From Bacteroides gallinarum DSM 18171 = JCM 13658 (lineage in GTDB: Bacteria; Bacteroidota; Bacteroidia; Bacteroidales; Bacteroidaceae), in the NCBI RefSeq assembly GCF_000374365.1, contig NZ_KB894139.1, forward strand, positions 1 through 64,000: 64,000 nucleotides of DNA. Reading direction: 5' to 3'. The position numbers and the translations under genes are program-made. How positions within the stretch are numbered: the first letter of the stretch is position 1; every line of letters starts with the position of its first letter. The notes beneath the pieces are model-generated. The model saw nothing but the letters and a program-made list of their open reading frames with translations. It searched no databases and was not told the origin of the DNA. Positions 8,261 through 16,332 of the stretch are shown here, piece by piece.

Positions 8261-10495
8261 ATGAAAAAGCATGCAATGGCAGCCTGCCTGTTTACGGCAG
8301 TGCTGAGTGTTTGTGCACAGGCCGAAGAAAAGGACAGCCTGCGGATAATAGACCTGCAAGAAGTAGAGATTATTTCCACACGCGCCACGGTAACCACCCC
8401 GGTGGCATTTACCACTATCGGCAAGGAGCAGCTCAAGAAACAAAACTTCGGCCAAGACCTGCCGTACCTGCTAAGCATGACCCCCTCGGCCATTACCACC
8501 AGCGATGCCGGAGCCGGCATCGGCTACACCACGTTACGGGTACGAGGCACGGACGGCACACGCATCAACGTCACCGCCAACGGCATCCCCATTAACGATG
8601 CCGAAAGCCATACCGTATTCTGGGTGAACCTTCCCGACTTCGCATCCTCCGTAAAAGACATGCAGATACAACGCGGCGCCGGAACCTCCACCAACGGCGC
8701 GGGCGCTTTCGGAGCCAGCATCAACATGCAGACCGGAGACTTCTCCCTGAAACCGTATGCCGAGCTGAACGGCTCGTACGGCTCCTTCAACACACATAAG
8801 GAGACGGTAAAAGCAGGTACGGGGCTTATCGACGGGCATTGGTCTTTCGACGCCCGCCTATCCAACATCAGTTCGGACGGATACATCGACCGCGCATCCG
8901 TAGGGCTGAACTCTTACTACCTGCAAGGCGGATATTATAACGACAACACCTCCGTCAAACTGATAACCTTCGGCGGCAAAGAACGGACTTACCACGCCTG
9001 GAACTACGCCAGTAAAGAAGAAATGGAAAAGTACGGCCGGCGCTACAACTCCTGCGGGCTGATGTACACCGACGAAAACGGAATACAACACTTCTACGAC
9101 GACCAGACGGACAATTACGTGCAGAAGAACTACCAACTGCTCCTCAACCACAGCTTCACCTCCGCCTGGAACATAAACGCAGGCCTGCACTACACCAAAG
9201 GCGACGGCTATTACCAGGAATACAAAGACGGGCGCAAATTGGCGGAATACGGCCTGCTGCCGTACGAACACGACGGTGAAACCGTAGAGAAGAGCGACCT
9301 TATCCGCAAGAAAGCGATGGACAACCGGTTCGGCGGCGGAATCTTCTCCGTAAATTACAACGGCAGCCGCCTGCACGCCTCCCTCGGCGGCGGGCTGAAC
9401 CGCTACGACGGCGACCACTTCGGCAGAGTACTGTGGGTAAAGAACTACCTCGGCAACCTCAATCCCGACAAAGACTACTACCGCAACAACGCTACCAAGA
9501 ACGACGGCAACCTCTACCTGAAAGCCGACTATGAGTTGTGCAACGACCTCAACGCCTATGCCGACTTGCAGTACCGTCACATCTCTTATAAGCTGTACGG
9601 GCAGAACGACAAGTGGAACAGCGTTACCGACGACGGCCTGCAGCAACTCGCCATTCATGAGAAGTTCGGCTTCTTCAACCCCAAAGCCGGCCTGTCGTGG
9701 CAGATAGACCGCAGCAACCGGGTGTACGGCTCCTTCAGCGTAGCCCACAAAGAGCCGACGCGCAACAACTATACGGACGGCAAGTTCGCCGAACACCCCA
9801 AAGCAGAGCGCCTGTTCGACTACGAACTGGGATACACCTTTGCCAACTCATGGCTGAACTTCGGCGTCAACCTATACTATATGGACTACAAAGACCAGTT
9901 GGTACTGACCGGCGAGCTGAACGAAATCGGCGAGGCGGTAGCCGCCAACGTGCCCGACAGCTACCGCACGGGTATCGAACTTATGGCCGGTTTAAAACTG
10001 CCTTGCGGCTTCCAGTGGGACATCAACGCCACCCTGAGCCGTAACCGGGTAGAGAACTTCACCGAAACCCTGTACGAGAACGAAGACCCGGCGGGCGATA
10101 AGTGGACCACCTACCTGGGCGACACCCGCATCGCCTTCTCTCCCGACTTCCTGCTGAACAACCGCTTCGGCTATACGTACAAAGGCTTCGAAGCATCCTT
10201 GCAATCGCAGTACGTGAGCAAGCAGTATATGAGCAACCTGGATTGCAAAGACCATATCCTGGATGCCTATTTCGTCAGCAACCTCAACCTGTCGTACACA
10301 TTTGCACTGCCCGCAATAAAATCGGTAACCGTAGGCTGCACCATTTACAACCTATTCAACGAGGAGTACGAAAACAACGGTTATGCAGGCAGCGGCTTCT
10401 ATTATGAAAACGGGCAGAAAGTACGCTACAACTATGCAGGATATGCCGCACAAGCAGGCACTAATGTACTGGGACACGTTTCGCTAAGCTTCTGA
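8261..10495 (+). CDS. TonB-dependent outer-membrane thiamine receptor (OMPthi type)
   Basis: The 744-residue precursor begins MKKHAMAACLFTAVLSVCAQA, a Sec signal peptide. A plug domain follows (VTTPVAFTTIGKEQL, YTTLRVRGTDGTRINVTANGIPIND, QRGAGTSTNGAGAFGASIN), then a 22-strand type barrel rich in Tyr/Asn and a C-terminal strand ending VLGHVSLSF with the terminal Phe expected for BAM recognition. The TPP riboswitch upstream and the PnuT and thiamine pyrophosphokinase genes downstream make thiamine or its phosphates the likely cargo, as in the Bacteroides thetaiotaomicron thiamine operon. ATG 8261 is preferred to a TTG two codons earlier. No carboxypeptidase-like N-terminal domain is present. 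Confidence 0.93.
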   Translation: MKKHAMAACLFTAVLSVCAQAEEKDSLRIIDLQEVEIISTRATVTTPVAFTTIGKEQLKKQNFGQDLPYLLSMTPSAITTSDAGAGIGYTTLRVRGTDGTRINVTANGIPINDAESHTVFWVNLPDFASSVKDMQIQRGAGTSTNGAGAFGASINMQTGDFSLKPYAELNGSYGSFNTHKETVKAGTGLIDGHWSFDARLSNISSDGYIDRASVGLNSYYLQGGYYNDNTSVKLITFGGKERTYHAWNYASKEEMEKYGRRYNSCGLMYTDENGIQHFYDDQTDNYVQKNYQLLLNHSFTSAWNINAGLHYTKGDGYYQEYKDGRKLAEYGLLPYEHDGETVEKSDLIRKKAMDNRFGGGIFSVNYNGSRLHASLGGGLNRYDGDHFGRVLWVKNYLGNLNPDKDYYRNNATKNDGNLYLKADYELCNDLNAYADLQYRHISYKLYGQNDKWNSVTDDGLQQLAIHEKFGFFNPKAGLSWQIDRSNRVYGSFSVAHKEPTRNNYTDGKFAEHPKAERLFDYELGYTFANSWLNFGVNLYYMDYKDQLVLTGELNEIGEAVAANVPDSYRTGIELMAGLKLPCGFQWDINATLSRNRVENFTETLYENEDPAGDKWTTYLGDTRIAFSPDFLLNNRFGYTYKGFEASLQSQYVSKQYMSNLDCKDHILDAYFVSNLNLSYTFALPAIKSVTVGCTIYNLFNEEYENNGYAGSGFYYENGQKVRYNYAGYAAQAGTNVLGHVSLSF

Positions 10496-10708
10496 ACGCA
10501 TTACGCATGAGATGCATACCGTTAAACTTCTAAACGCATTACGCATGAGACGCATACCGTTAAGCTTCTAAGCGCATTACGCATGAGACGCATACCGTTA
10601 AACTCCTAAACGCTTACGTATGAGACACATACCACTAAGCCTCCAAACGCATTACGCATAATATACATACCGTTAAACTTCTAAACACATTACACATAAC
10701 ACATACGC
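10495..10708 (+). repeat. 38-bp tandem repeat, about 5.6 copies, inside the thiamine operon
   Basis: Units start at 10495, 10533, 10571, 10609, 10646 and 10684, giving a strict 38-bp period except for one single-base deletion in unit 4. The unit contains ACGCATTACGCAT, then GAGACGCAT, then ACCGTTAAACTTCTA, so ACGCAT occurs three times per unit. The end of the receptor gene (GCTAAGCTTCTGAACGCA) matches the repeat junction, which suggests that the array grew by duplication from the 3' end of that gene. It fills the whole gap up to the pnuT start and encodes nothing. Confidence 0.9.
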
Positions 10709-11320
10709 ATGGAACAGGCACTCGAAATCATAGGAACGCTCGTAGGGCTTCTCTACCTCTGGTTGGAATACCGGGCAAGCATCTATCTCTGGATAGCGGG
10801 AATCATCATGCCCGCCGTCTACATCTTCGTCTACTACGACGCAGGACTATATGCCGATTTCGGTATCAACATCTACTACCTCGGCGCTGCCGTGTACGGC
10901 TGGACGATGTGGAAGTACGGGGCATTCCTGCGCCGTACCGTCCTGAAAAGAAAAACGGCGGATACGGAACACCGGCAACAGGAGCTACCCATTACCCGCA
11001 TGCCGCTACGTTACCTGCTACCGCTCGGCACGGTGTTCGCCGTTACGTTTGCGGGCATCGCCTGGATACTCATCAACTTTACAGACAGCAATGTTCCGTG
11101 GCTGGACTCCTTTACCACCGCACTCAGCATTATCGGCATGTGGATGCTGGCACGCAAATACGTGGAGCAATGGTGGGCATGGATTGGCGTAGACGCCGTG
11201 AGTGCCGGCCTGTACATTTACAAAGGACTCGATTTTACCGCTGCACTGTACGGCCTTTACACAATAATCGCTATCTTTGGCTACTTCAAATGGAAGAAGG
11301 AAATAAGTTATGAATTATAA
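10709..11320 (+). CDS. pnuT: PnuC-family thiamine transporter (PnuT)
   Basis: Inner-membrane uptake protein of 203 residues with seven or so hydrophobic segments, starting EIIGTLVGLLYLWLEYR, then IYLWIAGIIMPAVYIFVYY and a Trp-rich WMLARKYVEQWWAWIG followed by YKGLDFTAALYGLYTI, the PnuC signature region. PnuC proteins move vitamins by facilitated diffusion and rely on intracellular phosphorylation for trapping. Being between a thiamine receptor and thiamine pyrophosphokinase, under a TPP riboswitch, it is assigned to thiamine rather than nicotinamide riboside. It overlaps the next gene by 11 bp, indicating translational coupling. Confidence 0.92.
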   Translation: MEQALEIIGTLVGLLYLWLEYRASIYLWIAGIIMPAVYIFVYYDAGLYADFGINIYYLGAAVYGWTMWKYGAFLRRTVLKRKTADTEHRQQELPITRMPLRYLLPLGTVFAVTFAGIAWILINFTDSNVPWLDSFTTALSIIGMWMLARKYVEQWWAWIGVDAVSAGLYIYKGLDFTAALYGLYTIIAIFGYFKWKKEISYEL

Positions 11321-11969
11321 TTTACCAGCGATGACGAAACCGGAAGCAGTAGTTCTGGCAAACGGGGAATATCCCACAGCTCCCCTGCCCTTACAAGTAC
11401 TGGCGGATGCGCCCTATGTAGTGTGCTGCGACGGCGGTGCGGACGAATACATCCGGCACGGGCATACCCCCGACCTCATCATAGGCGACGGAGACTCAAT
11501 CAGCACGGAGAACCGCAGGAAATACGGGCATCTGCTACACCGCATCGCCGAACAGGACACGAACGACCAGACCAAAGCCGTCAACTACCTGCTGGCGCAG
11601 GGAAAACGCCGCATCGCCATTGTCGGCGCTACGGGCAAGCGCGAAGACCACACACTGGGGAACATCAGCCTGCTCGTGGACTATATGCATGCCGGAGCCG
11701 ATGTGCGTACCTATACGGACTACGGCGTATTTATTCCCTGCCGGGGTACGCATACATTCCCCTGCGAGCCGGGACAACAAGTATCTATCATCAACTTCAA
11801 TGCCCGCAAGCTGCACGGCATAGGGCTGCTATATCCGCTCAGCGACTTCACCAACTGGTGGCAAGGCACTCTCAACGAATGCACCGGAACGGAATTTACG
11901 GTCGAGGCGGAAGGGGAGTACCTGATGTTCTTGAATTACCCTCAGCTACCTCCACAAAGTACACGCTGA
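11310..11969 (+). CDS. Thiamine pyrophosphokinase
   Basis: Converts imported thiamine and ATP to thiamine diphosphate in one step, trapping it in the cell. The 219-residue protein shows the TPK motifs CCDGGADEYIRHG, DLIIGDGDSIS and DQTKAVNYLL, followed by GATGKREDHTLGN. The C-terminal part (VSIINFNARKLHGIGLLYPL) fits the thiamine-binding domain of the family. It starts inside the 3' end of pnuT and its own last 74 bp overlap the 3' end of the convergent DMT transporter. Confidence 0.94.
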   Translation: MNYNLPAMTKPEAVVLANGEYPTAPLPLQVLADAPYVVCCDGGADEYIRHGHTPDLIIGDGDSISTENRRKYGHLLHRIAEQDTNDQTKAVNYLLAQGKRRIAIVGATGKREDHTLGNISLLVDYMHAGADVRTYTDYGVFIPCRGTHTFPCEPGQQVSIINFNARKLHGIGLLYPLSDFTNWWQGTLNECTGTEFTVEAEGEYLMFLNYPQLPPQSTR

Positions 11970-12837
11970 TACAAATCATGGCAATGGCAACCGCCTGCGG
12001 CCAACTGAAACGGTCTTGCCCCAACGAGAGGGAAACGACCGTCGTCACCACCAATATCAGGTAGCTGTAAATGGCGACGACAGTAGTCTTTAGATACTTC
12101 AACCCGATAGGAACCAGGAAATAGCTGAGATAAGTAGGAAAGACAAGGACGAACGCCAGTACAGCCCACGGCATCCAATGCCACTCGCCGCACCAGGCAT
12201 CTGCAAACAGCGGCGCATCCCACCCGGCAATGGACGAAACGATGATACCCGAAACAGCCGCGCCGCCGAATATATACTTCATCATCGTTACCACCCCCAC
12301 CTCCTCGAGGAGTTTCTTGCTCACAATCAGATAAACGGCAAATACGAACGAGCTGACCATGCAGAGCAGGTTGCCGGTGAGGGCATCGTGCGCCAAGTCA
12401 TCACTGCCCTGCGTCAGGATACATAACATCGCACCGCCGAAGCCCAGGGCAATACCGATAATCTTCATCAGCGTAGCCTTTTCGTGCAAGAAGAATACGG
12501 AAATAAGAAACACCCAGATAGGTTGCATCGAGTTGAAAATGGCGCTCGAAACCGGAGTGGTCTTGCTGATGCCCAGCAGATAACAGAACATAAATCCGTA
12601 AAGCCCGAAAGCCCCCAGGCAGAACAGACTGATACGCATCTTCCCTGCTACCGGCGCCTCTTTCACAAAACAGCCCGTTATCCAGAAAGCCACGGCTGCA
12701 AAAGTACAGCGTACGGTAACACCCGTCAAGGCTCCCAACCATAAAGGTAGTAAATACTTCAGCCCGTTCATGTTCAGACCTGCCATGAGACGTGACACAA
12801 CCATACTGAGATTAGCTTCCAGCTTTTTATCTTTCAT
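11896..12837 (-). CDS. EamA/DMT-family transporter
   Basis: A 313-residue inner-membrane protein with about ten hydrophobic segments in two repeated EamA halves (one ending GGAMLCILTQG, the next starting LTGNLLCMVSSFVFAVYLIVSK). Sequences such as FNSMQPIWVFLISVFFLHEKATLMKIIG and LKYLKTTVVAIYSYLILVVTTVVS are typical for drug/metabolite exporters. The substrate is unknown. The C-terminal 24 codons lie antisense to the end of the thiamine pyrophosphokinase gene, so the two transcripts must overlap; a start a few codons in (Met12 or Met18) is possible. Confidence 0.86.
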   Translation of the reverse strand: MKDKKLEANLSMVVSRLMAGLNMNGLKYLLPLWLGALTGVTVRCTFAAVAFWITGCFVKEAPVAGKMRISLFCLGAFGLYGFMFCYLLGISKTTPVSSAIFNSMQPIWVFLISVFFLHEKATLMKIIGIALGFGGAMLCILTQGSDDLAHDALTGNLLCMVSSFVFAVYLIVSKKLLEEVGVVTMMKYIFGGAAVSGIIVSSIAGWDAPLFADAWCGEWHWMPWAVLAFVLVFPTYLSYFLVPIGLKYLKTTVVAIYSYLILVVTTVVSLSLGQDRFSWPQAVAIAMICISVYFVEVAEGNSRTSGTPLPPRP

Positions 12838-12968
12838 GAGATTACCGATATTGAGTTCGAGGTATTGAGAACGTACGATAGCGGAAAAATGTTCGGCGGC
12901 AAGTAACGGACTGTACCGAACAATTCATAACTTTACAATGTTTTTAAGAAAAAAGAGGAGACTGAAAT

Positions 12969-13136
12969 ATGAAAAAAACAGCACCCGGGCAAACGCCGCA
13001 ACCAGCCAGACAAGTCCTCGTATTCTCCACCCGCCTGCGCGAGGATATCCGGACAGCCTGCCGGCAACTGGAGCATGGCGAGGGGCAAGAAGACGTTACA
13101 ATCGACAAGGAGGTAAAATCATGGTTAAACAAATAA
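12969..13136 (+). CDS. Putative antitoxin of a type II toxin-antitoxin pair (55 aa)
   Basis: A 55-codon ORF: MKKTAPGQTPQP, then ARQVLVFSTRLREDIRTACR and ending EVKSWLNK. It overlaps the downstream RelE/ParE-like toxin by 16 bp, so that the toxin ribosome binding site (AAGGAGG) and start lie inside its last codons, as in translationally coupled antitoxin-toxin operons. The sequence matches no antitoxin fold that I recognise, and it is shorter than usual; the assignment rests on position, overlap and the absence of any other antitoxin. No perfect operator palindrome was found upstream. Confidence 0.55.
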   Translation: MKKTAPGQTPQPARQVLVFSTRLREDIRTACRQLEHGEGQEDVTIDKEVKSWLNK

Positions 13137-13456
13137 GCTGGTCGCCGCTCGCCAAGGAAGCGCTGAAAAGCCTGCTGATGCACTCGCTGCAAAAGCACGG
13201 CGACAAAAGCCGGGGAAAGATGATGTACTCGTTCCTCCAGGGCGCGCTCCACCGCATTACCCTGAACCCCTTCATAGGGCAGGCCACGGAAGTGGATAAC
13301 ATACGGTATATCACTCCCCACCCCGACTATACGATATTCTACCGGCATAACCTCCTGAAAATCGAAATACTCGTACTTTGGGATAACAGCCGGAAAGCAG
13401 GAAGGCTAAAGACCCTTATCGAAGAAAGCGCAAAGCCCGCAAAAAGCTCCCTCTGA
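13121..13456 (+). CDS. RelE/ParE-superfamily toxin
   Basis: A 111-residue basic protein starting MVKQISWSPLAKEALKSLL with the order of elements found in ParE/RelE toxins: a first strand ISWSPLA, two helices, FIGQATEVDNIRYITPHPDYTIFYRHN, and LKIEILVLWDNSRKAGRL at the end. The pattern YTIFYRHN...I.ILVLWDNSR corresponds to the C-terminal sheet of the family. Whether it cleaves mRNA on ribosomes (RelE) or blocks gyrase (ParE) cannot be decided here. The start at 13121 is set by an AAGGAGG sequence 7 bp upstream; longer in-frame readings begin before the antitoxin and are not credible. Confidence 0.8.
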   Translation: MVKQISWSPLAKEALKSLLMHSLQKHGDKSRGKMMYSFLQGALHRITLNPFIGQATEVDNIRYITPHPDYTIFYRHNLLKIEILVLWDNSRKAGRLKTLIEESAKPAKSSL

Positions 13457-13489
13457 ATAGGTGAAAAAACGTCATAAAAACGGGCTACC

Positions 13490-13577
13490 CTCAAGGTACG
13501 GCTGAGGGTAGCTCACCCTACGACTGAGCCTATCTCAAGGTATAGTTGAGTCTGCCTCAAGGTACAGTTGAGGTTAC
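13490..13577. repeat. 22-bp tandem palindrome array, four units
   Basis: Units begin exactly 22 bp apart at 13490, 13512, 13534 and 13556. Each contains a 17-bp hyphenated palindrome of the type CTCAAGGTACAGTTGAG plus five variable bases, so every unit could form a hairpin or bind a dimeric protein. It lies between the toxin gene and the convergent thrC gene and encodes nothing. Confidence 0.85.
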
Positions 13578-13618
13578 CCCCTCTCAGAACAGCTTCCGGG
13601 AGGGGTATAAGGAGCCGG

Positions 13619-14923
13619 CTATGATATGCCCAGCAGGTAACGCTTGAAGTCCGCAAAGTCTTTCGAAATGGGCAGACTCTTCTTTTCGCCCCGCATAAAG
13701 GCCTGTAACTTCTCCGGAACCTGCACGGCTTCACCGATAATCTGCTCCACCGTATCCTTGAACTTCGCAGGATGAGCCGTTTCCAGGAAAATACCCGTCT
13801 CACCCGGCTGCAAGCCCTCCTGCAATGCGCGGAAACCGCAGGCGCCATGGGGGTCGAGCAGGTAATGATTGTTTTTCCAGACTTCCCTCATCGTTTCGGC
13901 TATCTGCCCGTTCGTATAAGTAGCGCCGCTTATCTCGGCAGAGATAGCAGCATGGCTGCCTCCATAGAGGTCGAGAACGCGGGCGAAGTTGCTCGGGTCG
14001 CCCACATCCATAGCATTGGCTATCGTGGCGATGCTGGGACGCGGTGTATAAACGCCCGTCTGCAAGTACTGGTAGAAAATATCGTTACGGTTGTTGGAAG
14101 CGATGAAACGCTTCACCGGCAACCCCATACGCTTGCCGAACAAGCCGGCTGTAATATTGCCGAAATTGCCGCTCGGCACGCAGACTACGGCATTGGCGGC
14201 CTTCCCCGCCCGCTTCAACTGGGCATAAGCATAGAAATAGTAGAAAGCCTGAGGCAGGAAACGCGCTACGTTTATGGAATTGGCGCTGGTGAGTTGCAGG
14301 CGTGCGTTAAGCTCCTTGTCCATGAAGGCGGCTTTCACCAATGCCTGGCAATCGTCGAACGTGCCGTCTACCTCGAGAGCCGTAATATTCCGCCCCAGCG
14401 TGGTAAACTGCTTCTCCTGGATTTCGCTGACCTTGCCCTTCGGGTAAAGCACGTAGACATGGATGCCCTCTACGCCAAGAAAGCCGTTGGCTACCGCACT
14501 ACCCGTATCTCCCGAGGTGGCAACCAGCACATCGACCTGCTTCTTGCCCTCTTTCCTGATGAAATAACCCAGCAGGCGCGCCATAAAACGGCCGCCCACA
14601 TCCTTGAAGGCAAGCGTAGGGCCGTGGAACAGCTCGAGGGAGTAGATGTTTTCGGTCACTTCCACCAAAGGCACATCGAAATTCAGCGTGTCGTACACAA
14701 TCTGCTTTAATGTATCTGCGGGAATATCTTCTCCGAAGAAAGCATCCGCCACCCGGCAGGCTATTTCCTGGAAGCCGAGCGTATCGATACTGTCGTAAAA
14801 ATCCTGCGGCAGCGGTTTAATGGTGAAAGGCATGAAAAGGCCTTTATCTGCGGCAAGCCCTTTCACTACGGCTTCTTCAAGAGTAGCGTCGGGAGCTTGT
14901 TTATTGGTACTATAATATTTCAT
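13619..14923 (-). CDS. thrC: Threonine synthase
   Basis: Last step of threonine synthesis: O-phosphohomoserine to threonine, PLP-dependent, cytoplasmic. The 434-residue chain begins MKYYSTNKQAPDATLEEAVVKGLAADKGLFMP, the standard N-terminus, and has the PLP lysine Lys107 in GPTLAFKDVGGRFMARLL, then VATSGDTGSAVANGF and VPSGNFGNITAGLF for phosphate and cofactor binding. It lies 66 bp after the PGM-like gene in the order thrA, PGM-like, thrC. Confidence 0.96.
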   Translation of the reverse strand: MKYYSTNKQAPDATLEEAVVKGLAADKGLFMPFTIKPLPQDFYDSIDTLGFQEIACRVADAFFGEDIPADTLKQIVYDTLNFDVPLVEVTENIYSLELFHGPTLAFKDVGGRFMARLLGYFIRKEGKKQVDVLVATSGDTGSAVANGFLGVEGIHVYVLYPKGKVSEIQEKQFTTLGRNITALEVDGTFDDCQALVKAAFMDKELNARLQLTSANSINVARFLPQAFYYFYAYAQLKRAGKAANAVVCVPSGNFGNITAGLFGKRMGLPVKRFIASNNRNDIFYQYLQTGVYTPRPSIATIANAMDVGDPSNFARVLDLYGGSHAAISAEISGATYTNGQIAETMREVWKNNHYLLDPHGACGFRALQEGLQPGETGIFLETAHPAKFKDTVEQIIGEAVQVPEKLQAFMRGEKKSLPISKDFADFKRYLLGIS

Positions 14924-14989
14924 ACTAAACTAATAATTAAAGGATTAACAACTAAAGGCTACGCTATGTAGGCGGGAGCTGCCGCCTTT

Positions 14990-16240
14990 TTACCGCTTCA
15001 TGAATTCGTTTATAAACTCGTCTTCTTTCAGCAGGCCGTAGCTGCCGCTGCAAGCGGCAACCTCATCGAAAGTCTGCACCTCGTCCGGTTCGATGCCCGG
15101 ATACCAGATGAAGAACGGTATCGGCTCGTTGGTATGCGTACGGAGCTCGCAGGGAGTAGGGTGGTCGGGCAGCACGGCTATGGCAACGGGCTCCTCCCAG
15201 TCTTTCACCGCCTCGTAAATAGGTCCTACGGCGCGGCTGTCCAGGTTTTCGATAGTAAGCATCTTCAAAGGCACATCGCCTTCGTGCCCCGCCTCATCGC
15301 TCGCCTCGATATGCAGGTAAACGAAATCGTCCGTTTTCAGTGCCTCGAGAGCGGCGGCTACCTTGTTTTCGTAATTGGTATCGTAAAGCCCGGTAGCCCC
15401 TTCTACCGCGAGGCGGCGCAGGCCGGCATAGTAGCCGATGCCGTTAATCAAATCAACGGCAGAGATAACGGCGCCTTTCTTTACCTGGGGGAACTTGTCG
15501 GAGAGTGTCTCCATTTGCGGGCGGTAACCGGGGCTCCAAGGCCAGATGCTGTTAGCCGGGTCTTTGCCTTCCGCCGCACGTTTCTTATTGACGGGATGTT
15601 CTTTCAGCAATTCTTGCGAGCGCATTATCAGGTCATTAATCAGGTCGGCGGTCTGTTGCGGAGTCAGGTCGGCCTGGCCTTCGGGCACGGTGATATGCTC
15701 CGTACCCTCCATAGGCTTTACTAGCAACGGGCGGTAGGGTTTCAAAGGAACGTCGTGCGGCGGAGTGCAGTCTATGCGCTTGTCCCCGCCTTTTATTACC
15801 AACAGATGACGGTATTGCACTCCTGTATGGAAGCGTACACGCTCATTCCCCAAATGCTCTTGCAGGTATTTTACCAGCACATCGGCCTCCCGGGTCGTGA
15901 TGTGTCCGGCAGAATGGTTCTTTATAACTTCCCCTTCGATGCAGATGATGTTGCAGCGCATCGCCATTTCGCCCGGCTTCAGGTCTATGCCGATGCTTGC
16001 CGCCTCCAACGGGCCGCGCCCTTCGTACACTTTCGGCAGGTCGTATCCCAAGACGGACATATTGGCTACTTCGCTGCCCGGATGAAAACCGTCGGCAACG
16101 GTCTTTAACCTGCCTACACGCCCCATGCGGGCAAGCTTGTCCATATAAGGGGTTTTAGCCGCCTGCAACAGTGTTTTGTTGCCCAAAGACTTCACAGACC
16201 AGTCGGCCATGCCGTCGCCCAATATAATAATGTGTTTCAT
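14990..16240 (-). CDS. PGM-like alkaline phosphatase-superfamily protein, proposed homoserine kinase
   Basis: A 416-residue protein of the cofactor-independent phosphoglycerate mutase (ApgM) type: GDGMADW (8-14) with metal ligand Asp9, the phospho-serine motif PGSEVANMSVLGYD with Ser56, IKNHSAGHITT, EASDEAGHEGD and LPDHPTP near the end for the second metal site. Between thrA and thrC, where no GHMP-type thrB is found, this subfamily is proposed (TIGR02535) to supply homoserine kinase activity, forming the missing O-phosphohomoserine. It is 92 bp after thrA and 66 bp before thrC. A true mutase role cannot be excluded from sequence. Confidence 0.85.
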   Translation of the reverse strand: MKHIIILGDGMADWSVKSLGNKTLLQAAKTPYMDKLARMGRVGRLKTVADGFHPGSEVANMSVLGYDLPKVYEGRGPLEAASIGIDLKPGEMAMRCNIICIEGEVIKNHSAGHITTREADVLVKYLQEHLGNERVRFHTGVQYRHLLVIKGGDKRIDCTPPHDVPLKPYRPLLVKPMEGTEHITVPEGQADLTPQQTADLINDLIMRSQELLKEHPVNKKRAAEGKDPANSIWPWSPGYRPQMETLSDKFPQVKKGAVISAVDLINGIGYYAGLRRLAVEGATGLYDTNYENKVAAALEALKTDDFVYLHIEASDEAGHEGDVPLKMLTIENLDSRAVGPIYEAVKDWEEPVAIAVLPDHPTPCELRTHTNEPIPFFIWYPGIEPDEVQTFDEVAACSGSYGLLKEDEFINEFMKR

Positions 16241-16246
16241 AAGGTT

Positions 16247-16332
16247 GATGATTTACGATTTATAACTTATGATTTACGGGCGGGAAGGGCGCATAAGGCG
16301 CACCGCACCCATAAATCATAAACTACGAATCC
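16247..16332. repeat. AT-rich inverted repeat, GATTTATGATTTA type
   Basis: The gap between thrA and the PGM-like gene holds GATTTACGATTTATAACT... on the left and, as its imperfect reverse complement, CCCATAAATCATAAACTACG on the right, around a GC-rich centre. The same type of sequence occurs at 45546-45637. Confidence 0.5.

Noticed and set aside
12938..13120. Longer form of the toxin starting at 12938
   Set aside because: It would read through the antitoxin region out of frame and lacks a ribosome binding site; the start at 13121 has AAGGAGG in front.
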